From: Methylobacter sp.
Lineage (GTDB): Bacteria > Pseudomonadota > Gammaproteobacteria > Methylococcales > Methylomonadaceae
Length of the DNA: 64,000 bases
Reading direction: 5' to 3'
Assembly (NCBI GenBank): GCA_030684815.1
Contig: JAUXXQ010000120.1
Span: 1 to 64,000, forward strand
Positions 45,558-53,270 of this stretch are shown here, piece by piece. The notes under the pieces were generated by a model, which was given only the letters and a program-made list of their open reading frames with translations, had not been told where the DNA came from and ran no database searches. Every line of letters begins with the position of its first letter. Positions within the stretch are counted from its first letter, which is position 1. The position numbers and the translations under genes were made by a program.

Positions 45558-48500
45558 TTAAAGTTCGGGCTGGCGGTTAAATTTGCCATAGCGCAGCAAC
45601 AACGCGGGCAGCAATAACAAATTCAACACGGTTGAAGAAGCCAAGCCGCCGATGATAATCGCCGCCATCGGCCCCATAATTTCGCGCCCCGGATTGTCGC
45701 TGTTGAAGGCAATCGGGAACATCGCCAACGCGGTGACCAGCGCTGTCATCAAGATAGACGGCAAGCGTTCCTGGGCGCCTTGAATTGCCGTATCCAGGTT
45801 CCAGGGCTTGCCTTCGTCTTCGACCAAATAGCGGTAATGCGATAGCAGCATGATGCTGTTGCGCACGGTAATGCCGAACAAAGTCACAAAACCCACCACC
45901 GAACCGACCGACAACGTCGCCCCGGTCAACATCACAGCGGCAACCCCGCCGATCAGCGCAAACGGCAGGTTGGCCAATGTCAGCAACACATGGCGTATGC
46001 TGCCGATGGCGATATAAACAAAAACCAGCACCCCGGCACCGGCCAGCAACGAATGCAAAATCAATTCTTGCCGCGCCTGCGCCTGCTCAACTGCCGCGCC
46101 GGTAAATTCGGGATAGCTGTCCGCAGGAAAAGGAATGTCTTGTAATACCCGCGCCTTAAGCTCACTGACAAAATCATCCAAATCCCGGCCTTGCACATTG
46201 CCGGTCACGGTTTGCCGCCGCTGCGAACCTTGATGCAGGATGTTGTAGCGGCTGGCCGAATGCCTAATGTCCGCGACCTGCCCCAGCGTGACCAGCGTGC
46301 CGTCCAGCGTCCTGACCGGCAACTTGGCAATCGATTCAGGCTGCGCCCTTAATTCCGGTGTCAAAGTCACCGCGACATTGTAAATTTTGTTGCCCTGAAT
46401 GTTTTTGCCGACTACGCGGGTTTCGTAAGCGGCCTGCAAAGTGGCGACAATTTGCGCCGGCATCACCCCCCAAAAGCTGAGCCGGTCTAAATCCAACACG
46501 ATTTGCAGCAATGGCGTACCGGGCGGCGAACGCAACTGCACATCGGCCGCCCCCGCTATATCACGCATAACCTCGGCCACTGCCTGCGCTTTGGCATCCA
46601 GTTTATTCAAATCATTGCCGTAAATATTGACCGCCACCGGCGAGGTGTAGCCGGAAATGGTCTCATCAACCCGTTCGGTCAAAAAGGTATTGGCCTCAAA
46701 TACAATGCCGGGGAAGCCGACCAAAATCGCCCGCAATTTATCCTTAATTTGCTGTTGCTCGGCACCCGACATGGGTTCAAGGCGCACGTCATATTCGCTG
46801 TAATGGCTGCCGTAAGTATCGGCGCCCCGTTCCGCCCGCCCCGCCCATTGCGACACTGATTGTATGCCGGGAATTGCCATAAACTGCTCGGTCAACTTGC
46901 TGCCGATGCGTATCGATTCCTGCAACGCCGTGCCGGGAATGCTGGTGGTGTGGATGATGTAATGGCCTTCGCGCAGTTCGGGCAGAAATTTGCTGTCCAA
47001 AGTGAAAAACGCCAGCAAGCCGGACAAGCACACTAGTGCACTGCCTACCATAACCGGCTTAAAGAACGTGAAAACCTTGCCCAACAGCGCCTTGTACAGC
47101 GGCTTGATGCGCCTAATCAGCGGCGGGTCGTCATTAACGAGGTTTGCATTGCCCAGCAAGGCATAACACAGCGCCGGAGTTAAGGTCAGAGCGACCAGCA
47201 GCGAGGTTAAAATCGCCAGGATGTACGAATAGCCCAGCGGCGCAAACAAACGCCCGGCCACGCCGTCCAAAGTCAACAACGGCACAAACACCAGCGCGAC
47301 GATAAAGCTGGCGTAAACCACGGAGCTTCGCACTTCCAGCGAGGCGCTATAAACCACCTCGGCAACCGGCAGCGGCTTAGGCAAAAGACGGTTTTCACGC
47401 AACCGGCGGAAAATGTTTTCGGTGTCGATAATCGCATCGTCAACCACCTCACCCAAGGCAATCGCCAAGCCGCCCAACACCATGATGTTCAGATTGACGC
47501 CGCTTTCCAGCAGCACAATGACCGCGCCAACCAATGACACCGGAATAGCCAACGCGGAAATAAACGCGGTGCGGAAATTGAACAAAAACAGGTACAAAAT
47601 AATCAGCACAAACAAGCCGCCGATCAGCAAATGCCCAGACAAATTACTCAGCGAACGTTCGATATAATCGGCAGGGCGGAACAGGTGCGGATAAAAGTTA
47701 ATCGCCTGTTTGCTAAAAATCGGCTCAAACTCTTGCAATGCCTGTTCGACCAGCCGCGATACCGACAAAGTATTGGCGTCGTATTGTCCGATCACCATCA
47801 ACACGATACCGGGCTTGCCCATAATTTGCGCCGCGCCAATCGGCGGCTCCGGCGCATAGCTAATGGTGGCGACTTCGCCCAAGGTCACACTGCGCCCCTG
47901 CTCCCTCTTGACCAAGATTTTGGCGAATTGTTCAGGCGTGGCGGGTTGCCCGGTTATTTGCAAGGTAAAACGCTGGTTGTCATTTTCGATAAAACCGCCG
48001 CCTTGGCTGTGCCCGGCCTGTGTCGCGGCTTGGATAATGTCTTCCAGCGTCAGGTTAAAACGTTGCAATTGCACCGGCCCGACCTGAATTTGCAGCTGTT
48101 GAATATCGCCGCCAAACACATTGACATCGGCAACGCCCGGCACCGCCTTCAAGCGCGGCACAATCGTCCAGTCAACCAGGCTGCGCAAAGCCATCAAATC
48201 AGCGTCACCATCCTTGCTTAAACCAATCGTCAATACCGTCGCCGACGATGAGGACAGCGGTATCACCACCGGCGTAATGCCCGGCGGCAATTGCGTTGAT
48301 AAAGTCGTTAAGCGTTCGCTAACCAGCTGACGATTACGGTACACATCGCTGTCTTCGGCAAAAATCGCAGTAATAATCGACAGACCTTGTATGGATTCGG
48401 AGCGCACCGACTTCATGCCGATCAAGCCGCTGATAGCCGTTTCGGTTGGCTGAGTCACCAGCACCTCGACCTGTTCCGAAGCAAGGCCGGGCGCTTCGGT

Positions 48501-48650
48501 TTGGATGATGACCTGTTTAGGCGAAAATTCGGGGAAAATATCCAGACCAGCGGTGGCGAAACGGTAACTGCCGTAGAGCAGGATTAATAACGCAAGCGCG
48601 ATGACGATGCCGTAAAAACGGATGGAGAAGCGGACGAGGGTGGGGAGCAT
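45558..48650 (-). CDS. RND efflux transporter, CusA/CzcA-like
   Basis: Inner-membrane proton-driven efflux pump. The 1030-residue product starts MLPTLVRFSIRFYGIVIALALLILLYG and has the two-half RND plan with twelve transmembrane helices: GLDIFPEFSPKQVIIQTEAPG, a mid-helix Asp pair in GEVVDDAIIDTENIFRRLREN for proton relay, and a second half around SVVGFVTLFGITVRNSIMLLSHY. Similarity is highest to heavy-metal (HME) pumps, but the metal-binding Met trio could not be placed. No membrane-fusion or outer-membrane partner is beside it; the defence island begins immediately upstream. Confidence 0.85.
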   Translation of the reverse strand: MLPTLVRFSIRFYGIVIALALLILLYGSYRFATAGLDIFPEFSPKQVIIQTEAPGLASEQVEVLVTQPTETAISGLIGMKSVRSESIQGLSIITAIFAEDSDVYRNRQLVSERLTTLSTQLPPGITPVVIPLSSSSATVLTIGLSKDGDADLMALRSLVDWTIVPRLKAVPGVADVNVFGGDIQQLQIQVGPVQLQRFNLTLEDIIQAATQAGHSQGGGFIENDNQRFTLQITGQPATPEQFAKILVKREQGRSVTLGEVATISYAPEPPIGAAQIMGKPGIVLMVIGQYDANTLSVSRLVEQALQEFEPIFSKQAINFYPHLFRPADYIERSLSNLSGHLLIGGLFVLIILYLFLFNFRTAFISALAIPVSLVGAVIVLLESGVNLNIMVLGGLAIALGEVVDDAIIDTENIFRRLRENRLLPKPLPVAEVVYSASLEVRSSVVYASFIVALVFVPLLTLDGVAGRLFAPLGYSYILAILTSLLVALTLTPALCYALLGNANLVNDDPPLIRRIKPLYKALLGKVFTFFKPVMVGSALVCLSGLLAFFTLDSKFLPELREGHYIIHTTSIPGTALQESIRIGSKLTEQFMAIPGIQSVSQWAGRAERGADTYGSHYSEYDVRLEPMSGAEQQQIKDKLRAILVGFPGIVFEANTFLTERVDETISGYTSPVAVNIYGNDLNKLDAKAQAVAEVMRDIAGAADVQLRSPPGTPLLQIVLDLDRLSFWGVMPAQIVATLQAAYETRVVGKNIQGNKIYNVAVTLTPELRAQPESIAKLPVRTLDGTLVTLGQVADIRHSASRYNILHQGSQRRQTVTGNVQGRDLDDFVSELKARVLQDIPFPADSYPEFTGAAVEQAQARQELILHSLLAGAGVLVFVYIAIGSIRHVLLTLANLPFALIGGVAAVMLTGATLSVGSVVGFVTLFGITVRNSIMLLSHYRYLVEDEGKPWNLDTAIQGAQERLPSILMTALVTALAMFPIAFNSDNPGREIMGPMAAIIIGGLASSTVLNLLLLPALLLRYGKFNRQPEL

Positions 48651-48661
48651 GGGTTAGTAAT

Positions 48662-50854
48662 TTATCCGAGTTCAGCGCCTTGCTCGGTTTCGATCGCACC
48701 TTTTGTTATCCTTCCGTATCTTCTTCTCATCCCATCACACGCGTCACGGACTTTTCGTCTAACAATATGCTCTGGCAGACCTTCATTGCTTTTCCTTACT
48801 TGATTTGCAATTTCTATCAATTCCCTTGGCATATGTTCAGCCAAATCCATATCTAAGAAAATGGGTAATAATTGCTCGTGTGTTCTGTCCAATTTTGAGC
48901 GAGAAGGGCCAAATGACAATGAGTTAGAGAGAAAATCAAGAGACATAAGGGGAGACATTGGTGGATTATCAAATTCCTCTTTTATCTTGTTTCGTATTTT
49001 CCAAGCTAAACTATCAATAGTAAGCCACCAATGCTTATAACCAAGTTCCGTTACTTGTTCATTATTCCTTAGGCCGATTACTCCGACATAGCTTTCTACA
49101 TCGTTTCGAATTAACGCATCTGCAATAGTGCTATCACCATTGCCATTGCCGCTTTGTCTACGAGTTTGATGCGCCTCTCGCCATAATCTTTCGATTGCAA
49201 AGCGAATATTGTCATTAACTAGATCCGCAGGACTTTCAAGGGACTCAACCTTAACTCCAAAGCTGACATTAAGATATTCCGAAATATCTGCCTCTGGTCT
49301 GCTGTGACCACGAAAGATCTCAGTGGTATTGACAAAATTATTCGGTGAATATCCAAGCTCAGCATAGTGGTAATAAAGAAATGGTATTCGCCCTTCCCAG
49401 TTAGAAGGAATGCGCTTAGAACAAGTTTCCGAAACTCTGATGTGATGGAGTATCTCACTAATTACACCTTCAGTAACTCTAAGTTCAACTCCAGAGTTTT
49501 TTAGTGCTAAAATTATCTCCGTATATTTTTTATCTTCTCCATCTGGTTTTAGTGAATCAACAAGCAACGGCAAAACAATCGTTGTATCCAGCCAAAGTTT
49601 TGGGTGACTAAATATCTTTTTTGTAGCCTTCTGAATATCTGGAGTTTCTCTTAGGAAAGAGAACAATGTATATATGTCTGATATTTTCTTTAGATGTGTC
49701 TTTATAGAAAGGTTCTTTGAAGTAAGAACTCGTGCAATTACATTCAATGCGATGTCAGGAAAATGTTCTATGTAATCCTGCTCACTAGGATTTCCATTTA
49801 TGTCTTCGAAAATTATGTCTTTTAGAAGACTAGTATCATTTATGTTCACAACGCCTGTTAATACCGATGAAGCAAATGCCTCCCCTGACTTGATTAAAAA
49901 AATATCAATAATTCGCAGTGTACGATCTGTAATTTCAGTAAGTAATTCATCAGTAATATGATCATTTTCCTCCTTCTCATTTTCTATGAGTCTCTTTACT
50001 TCTTGTGAGAATTCTAGTTCTTCACATTCAGTCTCTGCCAACCTATCCTTTAACCTCAAAGCTTCTTCATGGGAAAGACAAAAATAATCTTCTTTAGTCC
50101 AATGCTTTATAATCGTTTTGGATAATCTTGCCAAAGCAGAATCTATGTTCCGTTGAGCCTTATCACAAATATTTGAAGGTATATATGTAAATATGCGATT
50201 GTATACTTCGCTCCTTGTGATCCGGTTTTCTGAACTAGTATTTCTAAGTGCAGCCCTAGCAAGAGATTCGTATACTATTTTTGTAAGCCCTTTATCAGTA
50301 GTTTCGTCTTTCCACTGTAATCCAAGGTAAGTCAATGCGGCTTTTGACTCCATAGATGTTAGCGCGGGCCTCCGTCTTTCGATAATCTTCTCACCTTCTA
50401 AAAAAGGTTTTGCAATTACGTCCACTAAAGTGGATGAAGCTTCGTACTTTGCATCATCAACCTCAAACCGCTCCAAAAACCAATTCTTATCCCGGATGTC
50501 TAACACTACCCCCGAATCAAGACTTTTAGCTTTAAGCTCATCTCCTTTTGCACCTATCGCCTGATTAGTCATGTAGATTAATACTTTGACATCCGTAAGT
50601 GTTTCAGTAATTCTCTTCAGGGTTTTATTTATTTTTGATTTCCACCCTTGACTGACCGAGTATTGAATCGTAATAGTATTCTTACCAGTAGGAGAAAAAA
50701 GTTCAGAGTCTCTCCCCCCGTCACCGCTTGGGTTTGCCATCGTTCTCAATGAAGGAAAATCTGAAACTAAAAAAGCCGAGCTAAGCTCTTCGAAATACTC
50801 CCAGTCTGACGCTCTTATTTGATCCAGAGCTAATTCAAATAACTTTCGATTCAT
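48662..50854 (-). CDS. Putative dual-nuclease defence protein: REase-like plus PIN-like
   Basis: A 730-residue protein I do not recognise as a named family. The N-terminal ~130 residues look like a PD-(D/E)XK restriction-endonuclease domain: ANPSGDGGRDSELF (D45, D49), then ITIQYSVSQGW, where Q64-x-S66 replaces the usual E/Q-x-K, so the active site may be altered or use K72/K74. A helical, charged middle follows (about 150-415). The C-terminal part has a PIN-like pattern: D423 in LWLDTTIVLPLL, E467 in EGVISEILHHI, D574 and D579 in GDSTIADAL, and D614 in LTIDSLAW. AAAGGAA precedes the ATG. Base composition is AT-rich, unlike the flanks. Adjacent to the ApaLI-like restriction-modification pair. 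Confidence 0.6.
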   Translation of the reverse strand: MNRKLFELALDQIRASDWEYFEELSSAFLVSDFPSLRTMANPSGDGGRDSELFSPTGKNTITIQYSVSQGWKSKINKTLKRITETLTDVKVLIYMTNQAIGAKGDELKAKSLDSGVVLDIRDKNWFLERFEVDDAKYEASSTLVDVIAKPFLEGEKIIERRRPALTSMESKAALTYLGLQWKDETTDKGLTKIVYESLARAALRNTSSENRITRSEVYNRIFTYIPSNICDKAQRNIDSALARLSKTIIKHWTKEDYFCLSHEEALRLKDRLAETECEELEFSQEVKRLIENEKEENDHITDELLTEITDRTLRIIDIFLIKSGEAFASSVLTGVVNINDTSLLKDIIFEDINGNPSEQDYIEHFPDIALNVIARVLTSKNLSIKTHLKKISDIYTLFSFLRETPDIQKATKKIFSHPKLWLDTTIVLPLLVDSLKPDGEDKKYTEIILALKNSGVELRVTEGVISEILHHIRVSETCSKRIPSNWEGRIPFLYYHYAELGYSPNNFVNTTEIFRGHSRPEADISEYLNVSFGVKVESLESPADLVNDNIRFAIERLWREAHQTRRQSGNGNGDSTIADALIRNDVESYVGVIGLRNNEQVTELGYKHWWLTIDSLAWKIRNKIKEEFDNPPMSPLMSLDFLSNSLSFGPSRSKLDRTHEQLLPIFLDMDLAEHMPRELIEIANQVRKSNEGLPEHIVRRKVRDACDGMRRRYGRITKGAIETEQGAELG

Positions 50855-50890
50855 AATTTCCTTTATTTTTTATTACCTCCCAAACTCAAG

Positions 50891-51007
50891 AGGCTGTGAA
50901 AGTATTCTGAAACTAGGCGGAATTGCCAATTTCGACAGCCAATAATCAATAGCTTACAGCGCATTTTCTGCTATTTTTTAGTGATTCTGACAATACTTTC
51001 ACAGTCT
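50891..51007. mobile_element. 117-bp MITE with 6-bp target duplication
   Basis: Terminal inverted repeats AGGCTGTGAAAGTATT and AGACTGTGAAAGTATT (15 of 16) bound a 117-bp AT-rich element with no coding content, flanked by direct repeats CTCAAG at 50885-50890 and 51008-51013. A non-autonomous transposon inserted between the two-nuclease gene and the methyltransferase gene. Confidence 0.78.
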
Positions 51008-51013
51008 CTCAAG

Positions 51014-51117
51014 CTTGGGAATTCAGTTACGGAAGCTTTAGCTTCCCGTTTCACGAAGCTGAAGCTTCGTTTCCTGATTCCCAATCTGGAGATTGGGAAC
51101 CAGTTCTAACATTTTCC
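51014..51117. other. Short hairpin cluster downstream of the methyltransferase
   Basis: Contains GAAGCTTTAGCTTC (near 51033), ACGAAGCTGAAGCTTCGT (near 51055) and CCCAATCTGGAGATTGGG (near 51079): small palindromes of the kind also seen at 15602 and 26452. They could terminate the RM transcript. Confidence 0.45.
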
Positions 51118-52383
51118 TTAGCCGGTGCGAGTTAGTATGTCCGTGTTAAGCGACTTGTTGGCCGACCCCTGCTGCTCAATAACAGCATTAATTTCAAGTG
51201 CGGGTGAATTAATTATTTTTATAATACAATTTTCAACTTTAAAATCAAATAAATCATGCGCTGTATTTGTAGCAACCAGAAAAGCAATTTCGGCGCCTTT
51301 TTTTTGGGCAGCAGCTGATAATTTTCCAATTGCTTCTGAAAGCGTTTCATGCTCACGTTGCACTCTTATAGGAACAGGCTTTGATAAATAATTTCTTTTC
51401 AAAATTGCATCTATACCTGCATTACGATGAACCGGCAAAATATCAAGACCAGAAAGAATTGCCAATGACTTTTCGGCGGCGTTTATATATGACAACCGAC
51501 CTTTATTTAATAATGCAGATTCCGTTTTTACTAAAGTCTCAAGTCGTGATTTTGCAAGATCAACAGCTTCTTGTGAAACATCTATCCCAACAAATTTTCT
51601 ACCTTTTAATTTTGCTGCGACCAAGGTAGTGCCACTGCCACAAAATGGATCAAGAACTATATCACCCACATGAGTCGAGATATCAATAACCCTATCTAAT
51701 AATAAAATAGGTTTCTGAGTAGGGTAGCCAGTCCGCTCTTTTGCTTTTGGATTCAAAAAAGGAATTTCCCACACATCGTTCAGTGGAACGCCTTTCTTTT
51801 CATCAGAGGAAATTGTACGTCCATCAATATCCCTTGCATAAATGGCCTTCCCATGTTCATCTCGTGATCTTTTTTGCAATATTTGATCGATATTAGTCGT
51901 CTCAGAATATTCTGTATAAATTTTATTAAACTTATAGTCCTTTGTTTTAGAGAAGAACAAAATACTCTGGTGATTGGGGGTAAGATTTTTTGATGAATTT
52001 GACCACCGTTTATAAAACCAAATAATTTCAGAAAGAAAATTTTCTTCACCAAAAACCTCTTCGCCAACGAGCCTAAGAATGTGGTTAGCAGATTTATCAC
52101 AGTGTATAAATATACTCCCAGTATCTTTAAGGATTCGCCTCGCTTCTATTAAGCGAACCAATATATATTCAGCATAGATTTTATGGCTATCCCATATATC
52201 ATTAAAACTATAATGCGATTTTCTATCCCGAGAGCTTAAACTATGCCTTTTATTTGTAAAGAATGGCGGATCAAGATAAATCATATCAATAGAATTATCT
52301 TTTAACCCTTTCATGATGTCTAGGCAGTCGCCTAGGTATATCTCTTGCACTTTAAATTCCTGCCTCTTGTGGAACTCGCTCAT
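51118..52383 (-). CDS. Type II DNA methyltransferase (amino class)
   Basis: SAM-dependent methylase of DNA exocyclic amino groups (N4-cytosine or N6-adenine). Motif order is DPPF (about residues 38-41, in MIYLDPPFFTNKR) before DPFCGSGTT (about 245-253, SAM-binding), i.e. the beta class, with TGYPTQKP near 220. The C-terminal ~135 residues (from NAAEKSLAILSGLD) form an extra domain, perhaps for target recognition, that I do not recognise. ATG 52383 is chosen over a TTG at 52398; it overlaps the restriction gene by 32 nt. AT-rich, unlike the flanking genes. Confidence 0.88.
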   Translation of the reverse strand: MSEFHKRQEFKVQEIYLGDCLDIMKGLKDNSIDMIYLDPPFFTNKRHSLSSRDRKSHYSFNDIWDSHKIYAEYILVRLIEARRILKDTGSIFIHCDKSANHILRLVGEEVFGEENFLSEIIWFYKRWSNSSKNLTPNHQSILFFSKTKDYKFNKIYTEYSETTNIDQILQKRSRDEHGKAIYARDIDGRTISSDEKKGVPLNDVWEIPFLNPKAKERTGYPTQKPILLLDRVIDISTHVGDIVLDPFCGSGTTLVAAKLKGRKFVGIDVSQEAVDLAKSRLETLVKTESALLNKGRLSYINAAEKSLAILSGLDILPVHRNAGIDAILKRNYLSKPVPIRVQREHETLSEAIGKLSAAAQKKGAEIAFLVATNTAHDLFDFKVENCIIKIINSPALEINAVIEQQGSANKSLNTDILTRTG

Positions 52384-52987
52384 CTGCAATTTGCTCAAAA
52401 ATAGCCTTCAAATCTACCCCTGTCCTTTCGCGTACATAGTCCCATGCACCATCTCCATAGTGATAATGCCCACCAATTCCCTGATAAAGAGTTTCTAGCG
52501 TTTGTTGAATTCTTATGGCCTGCTGGCGATTAGGGTAATAAAACATGACACGAATTGGAATATAGCCAGCGTCAGCTATAACTTTAATTCTGTTGTGTTC
52601 TTTTGTGATGTGATCACCATCAGTGGTTGCATCCCTCCATTTTATTTCCAGAGCATCATTCCCAACTAAGCAATCAATTTCAAATGTTTTTGGTCTTTGA
52701 CCTCTTGTGTTTGGAATCCGAATACTTCCTGATTCTGGAAAGGTGTACTCAAAGCATTTCTTTGTTGCCTGTTCAAGGAAAGAACCGGCATATTTATAAA
52801 GGTATCGTCCCTTATTTTGATACAAATCTATTTTCTGGCCTTCAGAAAAAGAAATACCCAGAACCCTGTATATCAAATAGTGCGACACATCATCAGCAAG
52901 CATTTCTTCTGTTCTACTATCAATTGCAGCTAGAAGTCGGTTTGAGTAGTCGAGAGCGAGGTCTCGTATCGCTTGTTGAATTGTCAT
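52352..52987 (-). CDS. ApaLI-like type II restriction endonuclease
   Basis: A 211-residue protein matching the RE_ApaLI family: DYSNRLLAAIDSRTEEM, HYLIYRVLGI, DLYQNKGRYLYKYAGSF and the PD-(D/E)XK active site E103-I-D105 then E114-I-K116 in TFEIDCLVGNDALEIKWRDA. Related enzymes cut GTGCAC, but the specificity here is inferred from similarity only. It lies immediately upstream of the methyltransferase, and the two overlap, a compact selfish RM module. I recall this family from memory; the catalytic motif is visible directly. Confidence 0.8.
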   Translation of the reverse strand: MTIQQAIRDLALDYSNRLLAAIDSRTEEMLADDVSHYLIYRVLGISFSEGQKIDLYQNKGRYLYKYAGSFLEQATKKCFEYTFPESGSIRIPNTRGQRPKTFEIDCLVGNDALEIKWRDATTDGDHITKEHNRIKVIADAGYIPIRVMFYYPNRQQAIRIQQTLETLYQGIGGHYHYGDGAWDYVRERTGVDLKAIFEQIADERVPQEAGI

Positions 52988-53270
52988 TTTCTCTTTTATG
53001 AATATTTAGTGAAACATAGGTTTTAGGTACTAATTGTTCGCAAACTTGAAAGCTAAGTTATAAGCGTTATTCTTCGTGATCTTCATATGCTTTGAGATGA
53101 TAATCGTTTACCTGTTATTAATGAGAAGTTAATGTTCGAGTTGTTTTATTTTCATTTCTTATTGCTACCGGCACTGTTCGGCCACCGTTGCCCGGGAGAA
53201 AGACAATATCCCTTATACGATACGCAAAAAACGCCAGGCGGATTTTGACAACCTTGTATATCAAAGCCCT
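52988..53270. other. AT-rich promoter region of the restriction gene
   Basis: 283 bp between the lonH-like gene end and the restriction gene. AT-rich to about 53160, then returning to the composition of the flanks, so the right island border is probably near 53.1-53.2 kb. No control (C) protein gene is present. Confidence 0.5.

Noticed and set aside
47631..48221. 196-codon frame opposite the RND pump
   Set aside because: Shadow of the pump gene; no family features.
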